Source: CAKZNE01 sp963976435 (GTDB taxonomy: Bacteria > Bacteroidota > Bacteroidia > Flavobacteriales > Schleiferiaceae). From it: a stretch of 64,000 nucleotides of DNA. The notes beneath the pieces are model-generated. The model ran no database searches. It saw only the letters and a list, made by a program, of their open reading frames with translations, and had not been told where the DNA came from. Position numbers and translations under genes: made by a program. The DNA lies in NCBI GenBank assembly GCA_963976435.1, contig CAXBKQ010000015.1, positions 36,781-100,780 on the forward strand. The letters run 5' to 3'. Positions 50,662 through 59,379 of this stretch are shown one piece after another (positions within the stretch are counted from its first letter, which is position 1; each line of letters opens with the position of its first letter).

Positions 50662-51225
50662 ATGAAAATTAAAAGATTCCGCCCCGAAATAAACGCCGGC
50701 TCCATGGCCGATATCGCATTTTTACTTCTCGTATTTTTTTTAGTAGCCACCACTATGAACAAGGATCAAGGCCTACAAAGAAAATTGCCTTCCCTTGAAG
50801 AAGGTCCCGCTGCTTCGGTAGCCAAAAAAAATATCCTTCGTGTACTAGTAAACGCTGATAATTTAATTCTCGTAAATGATGAATATCTAAGTATGGCTGA
50901 AATTAAAGATAGGGCCATCAGTTTTATAGACAATAATGGCGAAGAAAATTGTTCCTATTGCGAAGGTGATCAAAACCCCAGTTCCTCAGACCATCCACAT
51001 AAAGCTGTAATATCTTTACAAAATGATAGATCAACATCCTATCAAACCTATGTTTCCGTTCAAAATGAACTGAATGCTGCTTATAATATTCTCAGAAATA
51101 AACTATCAGAAAAAAAATACGACATGGCCTTTGAAGATCTTGGTTCCAAACAAAAAGCGGAACTTATAAGCTGCTACCCTATGCTTATCTCCGAAGCTGA
51201 AACCATGAACCTAGCACTAAACTAA
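50662..51225 (+). CDS. exbD: Orphan third ExbD paralogue
   Basis: This 187-residue protein is plainly a copy of ExbD1. It shares EINAGSMADIAFLLL, the CSYC pair, NPSSSDHPHKAVISLQNDRSTSY and ISEAE near the end. The spacer between helix and domain differs. It lies after the operon terminator and has no ExbB of its own, so it either pairs with the upstream ExbB or is regulated separately. The ATG is at 50662; no clear promoter was found. Its last 9 bases overlap the convergent protease gene. Confidence 0.88.
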   Translation: MKIKRFRPEINAGSMADIAFLLLVFFLVATTMNKDQGLQRKLPSLEEGPAASVAKKNILRVLVNADNLILVNDEYLSMAEIKDRAISFIDNNGEENCSYCEGDQNPSSSDHPHKAVISLQNDRSTSYQTYVSVQNELNAAYNILRNKLSEKKYDMAFEDLGSKQKAELISCYPMLISEAETMNLALN

Positions 51226-52137
51226 TTCCTTTTCCCTGGAAAATTTATTTAGAGCAAAGAGGCATAGGCTAAACACCATAACTCCAGCAGAAATATAAAA
51301 AAGATCCCAAGAATTTGAACTTGAACTTAGTTCATCCAAGGAAAGATCGAAAAAGTAAATAGCTATCACTATACTCGCATTATTAAAAAAATGCATAACA
51401 ACCGAAACCCATAAAGATTTGGTCCAAAACCTTAAATATCCCAATACAACAGAAAGAACAAAAATGGATAAAAAGGAATAAAATTGTTGATGGAGCAAAC
51501 CAAAAAGAAGGGAGCTGATTATAATTCCCCATCCAGCACTTTTGCAAGCTCTAATAAATAGGGGTTGTAAAATTCCTCTAAACAAACTCTCCTCACAAAC
51601 AGCAGGCAGAACCGCCATAACCATTAATACCATTAAAAAATCTGATGGATTTTGCATATTTAAAAAGCTAGCCATTTGATCCTCCATAGCATTTTGCGCA
51701 CCATCTAAATATTCTTTCAATCCAGACCAACTTTCTGGAAATGGGATGGCCGTGCTCAATTTGTAAAGACTGTCAGAAATTACTGTCCCACTAAGGGTTA
51801 AGACCAATAATAAAATAATAATGAGGCCCACCTTTTTAGGGAAAACTTCAAGTCCCAAATAAGCTGAAGGGTAGGGAGAAATGAGATAGGAAGCCACCAT
51901 TGCGGGAATTAAAAAGGTTCCAATGGTGCTCACTCCCTGCATATAAAGCAAAATATCAACCCTTTCAAAAAAACCATCGTCATGAATAAATTTCAAGAGC
52001 TCGGAATATTCAATATTGAAAAAAAGAGGGATGCTCAGCACAGCAACAAATGAAACCAATGCTGTGGAGGCAATCGTTAGTGCAAACACCACAAATAGTT
52101 TATACCAAGGGCTTCCAGCAATCAAACTTCCTTTCAT
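51217..52137 (-). CDS. CPBP family intramembrane metalloprotease
   Basis: This 306-residue membrane protein of the CAAX/ABI (CPBP) family has the motif set EESLFRG (Glu182, Glu183, Arg187), FGLLH (His216) and HFFNN (His249, Asn253). About eight membrane segments are visible. Related proteins include Rce1 and bacteriocin self-immunity factors. The bacterial substrate is usually unknown, and no bacteriocin genes are adjacent. It is divergent from dus. Confidence 0.85.
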   Translation of the reverse strand: MKGSLIAGSPWYKLFVVFALTIASTALVSFVAVLSIPLFFNIEYSELLKFIHDDGFFERVDILLYMQGVSTIGTFLIPAMVASYLISPYPSAYLGLEVFPKKVGLIIILLLVLTLSGTVISDSLYKLSTAIPFPESWSGLKEYLDGAQNAMEDQMASFLNMQNPSDFLMVLMVMAVLPAVCEESLFRGILQPLFIRACKSAGWGIIISSLLFGLLHQQFYSFLSIFVLSVVLGYLRFWTKSLWVSVVMHFFNNASIVIAIYFFDLSLDELSSSSNSWDLFYISAGVMVFSLCLFALNKFSREKELV

Positions 52138-52150
52138 GAAATCTATTTAG

Positions 52151-52158
52151 TAATTTTG
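52151..52158 (+). promoter_or_regulatory. -7 element of dus
   Basis: TAATTTTG lies 44 bases before the TTG start; no -33 box is seen. Confidence 0.4.
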
Positions 52159-52185
52159 CCTTTCAATATGCGAAAAAGCTTTTGG

Positions 52186-52193
52186 CAAAAATA
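52186..52193 (-). promoter_or_regulatory. -7 element of the CPBP protease gene
   Basis: TATTTTTG on the minus strand lies 48 bases before the ATG. Confidence 0.4.
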
Positions 52194-52202
52194 AGATTAT
52201 AG

Positions 52203-53192
52203 TTGGTACGAATTGGAGATATTGAGTTGGGAGAGTTTCCATTGCTTTTAGCACCTATGGAAGATGTTAGTGACCCTCCATTTAGAGCCCTTTGCAAGGA
52301 AAATGGCGCTGATGTTATGTATACAGAGTTTATTTCCTCGGAAGGACTAATCCGCGATGCAGCCAAAAGCGTTCAGAAGTTGGATATTTTTGAATATGAA
52401 AGACCAATAGGTATTCAAATATTTGGGAATGATATAGACTCCATGCGGAAAGCTGCGGAAGTTACAGAAAGAGCAAACCCAGATATCATCGATATAAATT
52501 ATGGCTGCCCAGTAAAAAATGTAGCCTGCAAAGGTGCTGGAGCCGGAATTTTACAAGACATCCCAAAAATGGTGTCTATGACCTCCGAAATTGTAAAAGC
52601 AGTAAACAAACCCGTAACGGTAAAAACACGATTGGGCTGGGATGAAAACAGCAAATATATTGTAGAGGTAGCCGAAAGACTTCAGGATGTTGGTATAGAA
52701 GCCATTTCCATCCATGGTAGAACCCGTAAACAAATGTATAAAGGTCAAGCTGATTGGTCCTTAATTGCGGAAGTAAAAAACAATCCAAGAATTCATATCC
52801 CTGTATTTGGAAATGGTGATGTTGACAGTCCCGAAACCGCGCTGGAAAAAAAGAATAGATACGGTGTAGATGGAATAATGATTGGCCGTGCAAGCATAGG
52901 CTACCCCTGGGTGTTTAATGAGATAAAACACTTTTTAAAAACTGCTGAGCACCTTGCCAAACCCAGCTTGGCAGATCGTGTAGAAGCATGCAGAAGACAT
53001 CTGGAAATGGCCATTGAGTGGAAGGGTCCAAAACTTGGAGTTTTTGAAACCAGAAGGCATTATACCAATTATTTCAAGGGAATTTCTCATTTTAAAGAAT
53101 ATAGAACACGACTAGTAACAACGGATGAACCTGAAATTCTATTTGAGATTTTAAAGGAAATTGAAGAGCAGTTTTTAAGTGTAGAATTTTAA
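52203..53192 (+). CDS. dusB: tRNA-dihydrouridine synthase (DusB type)
   Basis: This 329-residue flavoenzyme reduces uridine to dihydrouridine in tRNA. It has LAPMEDVSDPPFRALCKENGADVMYTEF, the catalytic Cys102 in DINYGCP, AGAGILQD, VKTRLGWDE, ISIHGRTRKQMYKG and FGNGDV with MIGRASIGYPW (FMN site). The start is TTG (MVRIGDIELG), which fits the conserved N-terminus; there is no ATG in frame nearby. Its stop overlaps the convergent TPR gene by 4 bases. Confidence 0.93.
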   Translation: MVRIGDIELGEFPLLLAPMEDVSDPPFRALCKENGADVMYTEFISSEGLIRDAAKSVQKLDIFEYERPIGIQIFGNDIDSMRKAAEVTERANPDIIDINYGCPVKNVACKGAGAGILQDIPKMVSMTSEIVKAVNKPVTVKTRLGWDENSKYIVEVAERLQDVGIEAISIHGRTRKQMYKGQADWSLIAEVKNNPRIHIPVFGNGDVDSPETALEKKNRYGVDGIMIGRASIGYPWVFNEIKHFLKTAEHLAKPSLADRVEACRRHLEMAIEWKGPKLGVFETRRHYTNYFKGISHFKEYRTRLVTTDEPEILFEILKEIEEQFLSVEF

Positions 53193-55153
53193 CGACACTT
53201 TTCCTGTATTAAACTATAGGACTTGGAAATTCCCAATTCTCCTGCTGTGCTTAAATCTCTACACCCAGATTCCTCATCCAAAAATAATATTCGCAATAAA
53301 CCACGGTTAAAAAAGCTTTCCGCCATATTCCTATCGATTTTCACACAAGCGGTAACCGCTTTTAAGGCCTCAGTATAATTACCATGTAGCGCCTGAGCAT
53401 AAGAGATATTGTGCCAAACAAAGCTGAAACTTGGCTGTTGTTTTAAAATCAATTCATAGTCTGCCAGTATTAATTTATGCAACTTATCAAGGTTCTCTTT
53501 CTCCACTTTTAGTCCATCATCATAATTCAATAAACCTTCTTGTGGCAATAGAGTGTATAACTGCCTTGCCAATTGCAATCTCGCATTTGCTCTGGCGAAT
53601 AGTACTTTAAAATTGTTTGGCGAAAGCAAAAGTGCTTGATTAAAATTTTCAATGGCATCGTGAAAGGATGAAGTGTGGACTTGCCAAATACCTTTTTGTA
53701 AATAATGATTATAATTTTTAGGATCCACTTTTATTAGGGAGTCCAATTTGCCAATCTCCCTTGATGAAATAGGAGAATCCAATGAATCATTTTGAAGTAT
53801 TAACTGTAATTCAGATTTTTTTGAGTTTTCGGAAAATTCAAAGGCAAAGTATTTCTGAGCCTCCAAGCCCTCCAAATGCAAAATAAAAATGGGGAAAAAT
53901 TCAATATCTACCACCCTATATTCCGGATGAGTATTTTGACTTTTACGAGAATAAAACTCATTTTTAAAATCTGTCAATTTTAATAGCTTTCCAGTTTCAT
54001 AAACACTTGCATCCTTGCTAAAGCTTTGTCCGGTTTGCTGTAAATAACCCGCTTTCTTTTTGTCCAATTCAGCCTCCTGTCTATTGCCTAAATTGGCATT
54101 TACCAAGGATCTATTATAATAGGCATCGGCATATTTGGGATATAAATGGATGGCTTTAGAATAGTCTTTATAGGCTCCTTGCAAATCACCATTGGCAAAT
54201 TTCACCCCAGCTCGGTTATACAGAGCCGTGATATTTTTGGGGCTTAGGCTTAGAACTTTATCAAAATCCAAAATCGCCTCTTCCCTCTTTTTCAATCTTG
54301 CCTTTGCTATTGCCCTATTAAAATAAACGGCAGAATTTTTAGAGGATAATTGAATGGAGGTATTAAAAAAGTTAATAGCTTCCTCACTCTGGTCGTTTTG
54401 CAAATACCAATTTCCCAGGTAAAAATACCCGATAGGATTAGTAGAATCTAAATCAACAACTTTGGTGAAATCTGCAAATGAGGAGTCCATATTCTCCAAT
54501 GCCAGATAAGATAGACCGCGATTAATCCATGCATCTACTAAATTAGTATCTAGTTTAATAATCCTATTAAAATCTTCAATGGACTCTTGGTATCTTTCCA
54601 TTTCCTTAAAAGCTGTACCCCGTATTAAAAACAGATCTTTGCCTTTAATTTTAAGAGCTTCGGCCTTTTTACAATCCGCTAGTACAGCCTCAAAATTTCG
54701 CAAAGAAAGGTTTACTATGGCTCTATTAATATACACTTCAGCCACATTGCTATCTATATCAAGGGCTTTTTCAAAATCCCAAAGTGCCCCTCTAAAATTG
54801 AAGGTCTGACTCCTTGCTAATCCTCGATATAAAAAATAGCGTACATCATAGGGGTATAAATAAATTGCTACCGACAAATCGTCTTCTGCTCCACCAAAAT
54901 CCTGAAGTTCTAATTTCGCTGCCGCTCGATAAAAATAGGCATCGTACATCCTTGGCTCAAAGGCTATGGCAGCGCTAAATTTTTCTATGGCTTTAATGAA
55001 ATTCTTTTGGTTGAGCTCCAATCGTCCCTCTTGAAAATATTTGCCTGTAGTGTATTGGCTAAAAAGTGGAGATGAAAAAAGCATTGTTAAAACCAAAACA
55101 AACCTTCCATTGAGGAGTTTGAAATTTGGAAAAAAAGCTTTGCTAAATGTCAA
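53189..55153 (-). CDS. Secreted TPR protein of unknown function
   Basis: This 654-residue protein starts with TTG and an N-terminal export signal ending SSPLFSQ. Around eleven tetratricopeptide repeats run from about 40 to 370 (for example AIEKFSAAIAFEPRMYDAYFYRAAAKLELQ-type units). A linker without repeats covers about 370-465, and further TPRs run to the end. TPR arrays bind partner proteins; periplasmic ones are frequent in Bacteroidota. It is downstream of the LolC-type permease by 13 bases, so it may work in the same envelope process. Confidence 0.75.
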   Translation of the reverse strand: MTFSKAFFPNFKLLNGRFVLVLTMLFSSPLFSQYTTGKYFQEGRLELNQKNFIKAIEKFSAAIAFEPRMYDAYFYRAAAKLELQDFGGAEDDLSVAIYLYPYDVRYFLYRGLARSQTFNFRGALWDFEKALDIDSNVAEVYINRAIVNLSLRNFEAVLADCKKAEALKIKGKDLFLIRGTAFKEMERYQESIEDFNRIIKLDTNLVDAWINRGLSYLALENMDSSFADFTKVVDLDSTNPIGYFYLGNWYLQNDQSEEAINFFNTSIQLSSKNSAVYFNRAIAKARLKKREEAILDFDKVLSLSPKNITALYNRAGVKFANGDLQGAYKDYSKAIHLYPKYADAYYNRSLVNANLGNRQEAELDKKKAGYLQQTGQSFSKDASVYETGKLLKLTDFKNEFYSRKSQNTHPEYRVVDIEFFPIFILHLEGLEAQKYFAFEFSENSKKSELQLILQNDSLDSPISSREIGKLDSLIKVDPKNYNHYLQKGIWQVHTSSFHDAIENFNQALLLSPNNFKVLFARANARLQLARQLYTLLPQEGLLNYDDGLKVEKENLDKLHKLILADYELILKQQPSFSFVWHNISYAQALHGNYTEALKAVTACVKIDRNMAESFFNRGLLRILFLDEESGCRDLSTAGELGISKSYSLIQEKCR

Positions 55154-55166
55154 TTCTAAATCTTTA

Positions 55167-56381
55167 TTAGAGTGTGGATTTGATCAATTTTAAGGATAGT
55201 CTTTTTGAAGTTAACCAAGAAGCCAGACTACATAAAACCATAACGGTAAATGACACTGTAATAATATCTTTAAATTTTAATTCTACAGGATATGCTTCAA
55301 TCGCATAGCCAGGCGCCAAGGAGATGAGTCCAAAACTAGATTGTGCCCAAATTAATAATACGCCAATTGTCAGTCCTAAAATAGCTCCTACCAAACCTAT
55401 TATCATTCCTTCTTTGAAGAAAATATTTTGAAGGGTTTTTATATCAGTACCCATGGCCCAAAGTGTTGCTAAATTCTCTTTTTTATCGATCATCAACATG
55501 GTAAGGCTACCCATAATAGTGAAGGTGGAAATGCCCAAGATTAATGCGAAAACCAAAAAAGTAAAGAAGTTTTCGCTTTTCATAACCTTAAACAAAATCT
55601 CTTGTTGTTCATCCCGGTTTTGAATTTTAAAACGATCTCCGAGAATGGATTGCAATTGCTTCTTAATCTTTAATTCATCTGCCTCTTCATTTAAATTGAA
55701 TTCCAAAGCAGAAATTACCCTTGCACGTCCTAGGAGATCCCGAACAAAATGAATAGGAGCTAAGGCAAATTTTTTATCAAATTCTGGCTCAACACTAAAA
55801 ACACCACAAGGGTAAAATGTTTTAGTAGCAAAGGCGGTTCTAAAATCTGTTCCCGTCTGTTTTTTGGGAACAAATACAGAGATACCAGATTCAAAATCAT
55901 TGTGCCCATAGGCCAAATAATAGGAAACTCCAGCACCGATTACTGCTCGAGGGATTTTAGAATCACTTGAAAAATAACTTCCGGAGATGATTTTTTCCCG
56001 AACATTGGAAACCTCATTGAAATTTTCAGAAACACCTTTTAAGGAGGCGATATGCTCCTTATCTCTAAAGGTAAATAATACCCTTTCCTCGAGAACTTCA
56101 GCAAATGAATTAATCCCTGAAACACCTTGAATTTCATCCAATTCCTCCTGGCTGATAGTATAGTATTTACCCTTTACCAAGCTAGCTTTAAGATCTGGGT
56201 CAAAAGATTGGTAAAAGCCTTTTACCAAACCCTCCAAACCATTAAAAACACTCAGAACAATAATAAGTGCAGCAGTACCTACCAAAATTCCAGACATGGA
56301 AATAGCAGTAATTATATTTACTGTATTGCTAGATTTTTTAGAGAAAAAGTATCTCTTCGCTATATAGCTGGTAAAATTCAA
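55167..56381 (-). CDS. LolC/LolE-type ABC transporter permease
   Basis: This 404-residue permease has the lipoprotein-release layout: an N-terminal membrane helix with KRYFFSKKSSNTVNIITAISMSGILVGTAALI, a periplasmic MacB-like domain (about 50-260), and three C-terminal FtsX helices containing MLMIDKKENLATLWAMGTDI and GMIIGLVGAILGL. It would extract lipoproteins from the inner membrane together with an ATPase encoded elsewhere. The start is TTG, overlapping the rbfA stop (TTGA). It is in an operon with rbfA and the TPR gene. Confidence 0.85.
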   Translation of the reverse strand: MNFTSYIAKRYFFSKKSSNTVNIITAISMSGILVGTAALIIVLSVFNGLEGLVKGFYQSFDPDLKASLVKGKYYTISQEELDEIQGVSGINSFAEVLEERVLFTFRDKEHIASLKGVSENFNEVSNVREKIISGSYFSSDSKIPRAVIGAGVSYYLAYGHNDFESGISVFVPKKQTGTDFRTAFATKTFYPCGVFSVEPEFDKKFALAPIHFVRDLLGRARVISALEFNLNEEADELKIKKQLQSILGDRFKIQNRDEQQEILFKVMKSENFFTFLVFALILGISTFTIMGSLTMLMIDKKENLATLWAMGTDIKTLQNIFFKEGMIIGLVGAILGLTIGVLLIWAQSSFGLISLAPGYAIEAYPVELKFKDIITVSFTVMVLCSLASWLTSKRLSLKLIKSTL

Positions 56382-56737
56382 GAAATAGGAGACTCTCCCT
56401 CTCCTTTTAATAGTCGGTCTATTTCATCATTATAATCCAAGGAATCGTCTAGAAAGAACTGAAGGTCTGGCATTATTCTCAACTGCCCTTTAAGCTTTCG
56501 AACGACTTTATCTTTAATCAAACTTTTTTCCGATTGTACCCAATCCATCACCTCTTTACCATTTTTTGTAGGAAATATGCTAAGATGAATACGGGCAAAT
56601 CCAAGGTCGTGACTGATCTTTACATTAGAAACAGTAATAAGGGTTCCTGCAAATTTAGATTGAGCAATTTCTCTCATTACTACAGCAAGATCTTGTTGTA
56701 GCTGAGATGTAACTTTTTTAAGTCGATTAGATTCCAT
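56378..56737 (-). CDS. rbfA: Ribosome-binding factor A
   Basis: I start at the ATG at 56735-56737 (MESNRLKKVTSQLQQDLA), which fits RbfA; a longer frame adds a spurious hydrophobic leader. The 119-residue protein has the KH-like fold with ITVSNVKISHDLGFARIHLSIFP and LRIMPDLQFFLDDSLDY. RbfA matures the 30S subunit at low temperature. The 3' end overlaps the permease start by 4 bases. Confidence 0.92.
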   Translation of the reverse strand: MESNRLKKVTSQLQQDLAVVMREIAQSKFAGTLITVSNVKISHDLGFARIHLSIFPTKNGKEVMDWVQSEKSLIKDKVVRKLKGQLRIMPDLQFFLDDSLDYNDEIDRLLKGEGESPIS

Positions 56738-56810
56738 TGCAGCAAAAATACAAAAGCCTAAGCCAATAATTAGCAAAATAAATTTTGGAATTAAAGACCC
56801 TATAAACAGG

Positions 56811-58022
56811 CTATTTTAGAGTGGTTTCAATAGTAACTCCCTGCTCCAATGTTTTGTGAACCGGGCATTTGTTGGCAATCATCAAAATTCTTTGTTTTTG
56901 CTTTTCATCCAAATCCCCACTTAGTTCAATAAATCTTATAAACTTTCCGATTTTCCTTTCTTCCTTCTCACAATTTTCACAATCCTCAATATATTTATTA
57001 TCGAAGTCTACATGCACCTTAAGCTCATCCATAGGCCATTTTTTTCGTGCTACATACATTTTGATGGTCATAGCTGTACATGCCGCCAAACCCGAACTCA
57101 GTAATTCGTAGGGTGAAGGTCCTAAATCACTACCTCCTATTTCTTCGGGTTCATCCGCAATTAAATGATGAGAACCAGCCAAAATTTCTGTCAAAAAAGG
57201 GCCCTCATTTAAACGAGCTAGCACCTGTGAATCCGTTTGCAGTTTTTTCTTTTTTGGATTGGGTAAATATCTTTCTGCCCAGGCTCCAATTACTTTTCCA
57301 ACATATTGTGAATCTCCACTTCGGCTAAGAAGGTGGTCTGCTCCATCCAGGGAAATAAAACTTTTGGGATGATGGGCAGCTTCATAAATCTGTTTGGCAT
57401 TTTGTATTCCAACGGTATCATCCTGTGGAGAATGTAAAACGAGCAGTGCCTTTCCTCTCATTTCGCCTAAAATTTTGGCCATCCCCTGGTTTTGAAGATC
57501 CTCAATAAATTGGCTTTTAATATTAAACTCTCGTCCAGCCAATTTCACAACGGCCTTGCCCTCTCTTCTTATTTCCTCAATATCATCTTCCAGTAAATGG
57601 AGAACATGGCTAGGATCACAAGGAGAGCCAATGCTAGCCATAGCCTTTACAGATTCCAATTCACTTGCGGCCATTAGAGCAGCAGTACCCCCAAAAGAAT
57701 GGCCAATTAACAACCCTGGAGCTTGGTATTTTTCTTTTAAAAATTTAGCGGCCGACTTTAAGTCATTTACATTGGAACTAAAATTGGTATTGGCAAATTC
57801 TCCATCTGATTGCCCTAAGCCGGTAAAATCAAATCGCAGAACTGCAAAACCTTTTTGCGCTAGGGCGAGTGTAATATTTCTTACCGCCTTTAAATCCTTG
57901 CTACATGTAAAACAATGAGCAAAAATGGCAAAGTTGCTAGGTTTTCCATCTAATGGGAGTTCAAGTTTGGCGCTAAGTTTTTCAGCATCATCATTTAAAA
58001 ATTCTACAGACTGGGATCTCAT
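56811..58022 (-). CDS. Bifunctional alpha/beta hydrolase-OsmC fusion
   Basis: This 403-residue protein joins two enzymes. Residues 1-250 are an alpha/beta hydrolase with FAHCFTCSKD, DFTGLGQSDG, the nucleophile Ser109 in GHSFGG, a histidine in DGADHLLS and an aspartate in SPQDDTVG. Residues 260-403 are an OsmC/Ohr peroxidase-like domain with its cysteines in SGLAACTAMT and ANKCPVHKTL, and an extra CENC insertion. OsmC reduces organic hydroperoxides; the hydrolase partner is unknown. The fusion is known in Bacteroidota and Proteobacteria. Confidence 0.88.
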   Translation of the reverse strand: MRSQSVEFLNDDAEKLSAKLELPLDGKPSNFAIFAHCFTCSKDLKAVRNITLALAQKGFAVLRFDFTGLGQSDGEFANTNFSSNVNDLKSAAKFLKEKYQAPGLLIGHSFGGTAALMAASELESVKAMASIGSPCDPSHVLHLLEDDIEEIRREGKAVVKLAGREFNIKSQFIEDLQNQGMAKILGEMRGKALLVLHSPQDDTVGIQNAKQIYEAAHHPKSFISLDGADHLLSRSGDSQYVGKVIGAWAERYLPNPKKKKLQTDSQVLARLNEGPFLTEILAGSHHLIADEPEEIGGSDLGPSPYELLSSGLAACTAMTIKMYVARKKWPMDELKVHVDFDNKYIEDCENCEKEERKIGKFIRFIELSGDLDEKQKQRILMIANKCPVHKTLEQGVTIETTLK

Positions 58023-58095
58023 CCTTAATTGTATTTAATTTCAAATTTATAAGGTAGCTAAAATCTAAACTATCCGCTGTATTACATTTCAGCAA

Positions 58096-58275
58096 TTAAG
58101 AAGGTGATTTGTCTTTAAACTTTTCGGACCAATAGGCTTGTAGAAAGATGCTGCAAAAAATAAAATTGAATATTAAGCTACTAAGGTTTTCAAAGGATGT
58201 TTGGGACTGGCTACAGATCCCTAAAATTATGGCTGCGAAAGAGGCCAATCCTATAATTAAGAAAACAAATCTCAT
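58096..58275 (-). CDS. Small two-helix membrane protein of the ECF sigma operon
   Basis: This 59-residue ORF starts with an ATG that overlaps the stop of the preceding gene as ATGA (58272-58275). It has two hydrophobic segments, about 3-20 (FVFLIIGLASFAAIILGI) and 30-48 (LSSLIFNFIFCSIFLQAYW), and ends in a charged tail EKFKDKSPS. The four-base overlap and membrane character support it as a real gene, translationally coupled to the membrane protein before it. The function is unknown; it may act with the putative anti-sigma protein. Confidence 0.7.
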   Translation of the reverse strand: MRFVFLIIGLASFAAIILGICSQSQTSFENLSSLIFNFIFCSIFLQAYWSEKFKDKSPS

Positions 58276-58889
58276 GGCTTGGAGTTTTCATTTACACTTT
58301 CTAAATCATCAATCATTTCCTGCAATCTATTGAGCTGCTCACCAAAAGCCTTTTTATTTAATTTTTTAGCCATCCTATTTCCTATTGGCGTGAAGGCAAT
58401 CATTAGGCCTATCCAGAAAACCCAAATCCATCTGTCCATCATTAATTCTTCCATTGTTCTGTTTGATAATATGGAAAAGAAAAAACCCGCAGAAATGGCA
58501 ACTGGATATAAAATTAAGCCTCCAGTTTCTTCACTTTTTATCACTCTCAATATTCGTTTTTGAAATTCCTTTAGGGTTTCCAATACATTTCCATCCATGG
58601 GTATTAATTTTTGCATATCCCTATATTCCTTTAGAAAATAAGCAATGGCCAATAGGTGAACAAAAATGAGGAAGGCAAAAAGACTAATAACCAATAGGTC
58701 TTTTACAAAGAAGAGAACTAATGTATAGGCAATGGTAAAGGTGATGGCAAAAATTAGTTTGGCGATTAACTTTTTTTGAAGCTTAGTCATCACATTCGTC
58801 CTTTTTTTATGAATAGATTCAAGCACCTCTCCTTCTCCGAGGGCAATTTTTTCAGTTTCTATGCTGTTCCAGGTATCTTCTATTTTCAT
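58272..58889 (-). CDS. Membrane protein encoded with an ECF sigma factor, possible anti-sigma
   Basis: This 205-residue protein has a soluble N-terminus of about 40 residues, hydrophobic segments at about 42-62 and 66-88, a linker, then two more (about 125-142 and 152-170) and a helical C-terminus. The start overlaps the sigma gene's stop by 4 bases. Its position suggests that it restrains the sigma factor, but no zinc-binding anti-sigma motif is present. Confidence 0.65.
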   Translation of the reverse strand: MKIEDTWNSIETEKIALGEGEVLESIHKKRTNVMTKLQKKLIAKLIFAITFTIAYTLVLFFVKDLLVISLFAFLIFVHLLAIAYFLKEYRDMQKLIPMDGNVLETLKEFQKRILRVIKSEETGGLILYPVAISAGFFFSILSNRTMEELMMDRWIWVFWIGLMIAFTPIGNRMAKKLNKKAFGEQLNRLQEMIDDLESVNENSKP

Positions 58890-59368
58890 ACCTTTTTATT
58901 TTTAAGCTTTTCAGCTAGTTTTTCTTTTATTCTGTAAATCATAACCGCTACGTGATTTAATTTCAAACCAGAAATGTTTGAAATCTCTTCATTGGGATAA
59001 CCATCCAAATGAAGCATTATCACTAGCTTTTCGATATCCTTAAAGTTTCGAATTAACTTTATCAATAATTCCTTACTGTCATTTCCAAATTCAGTTTTAT
59101 CCTCTCTTTTTACCTCAACACCTTCACGGAATCTATCTTCCTTTTTTAGATGGGTGAGGGCAGTGTTTAGAGCTACTTTATAAAGCCAGGTAGAAAATTT
59201 ACTATCTCCTTTAAACCTTGGGAAAGACTGCCAAGCCTGGAAGAGAATCTCTTGTTTAAGATCCTTTTCATCTGCCATGGAATTTGAGTAAATGCGGATT
59301 ACTTTATAGATAATCCCTGCATTTTCATCAATTAATTTCAGAAATTTCTTTTCCTGATGGTGACTCAT
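58886..59368 (-). CDS. ECF-type RNA polymerase sigma factor
   Basis: This 160-residue sigma-70 family protein has region 2 at about 10-80 (DEKDLKQEILFQAWQSFPRFKGDSKFSTWLYKVALNTAL) and region 4 at about 105-155 (LVIMLHLDGYPNEEISNISGLKLNHVAVMIYRIKEKL). It sits in an operon with the TraB-like gene upstream (11-base gap) and two membrane protein genes downstream, each overlapping by 4 bases. The regulated genes are unknown. Confidence 0.88.
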   Translation of the reverse strand: MSHHQEKKFLKLIDENAGIIYKVIRIYSNSMADEKDLKQEILFQAWQSFPRFKGDSKFSTWLYKVALNTALTHLKKEDRFREGVEVKREDKTEFGNDSKELLIKLIRNFKDIEKLVIMLHLDGYPNEEISNISGLKLNHVAVMIYRIKEKLAEKLKNKKV

Positions 59369-59379
59369 CCTAGATAATA

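Noticed and set aside
51217..52137. Bacteriocin immunity role for the CPBP protease
   Set aside because: There is no bacteriocin, leader peptide or ABC exporter in the neighbourhood.
57556..57918. 120-codon plus-strand open frame
   Set aside because: It is antisense to the conserved hydrolase-OsmC fusion and composition is that of a shadow frame.
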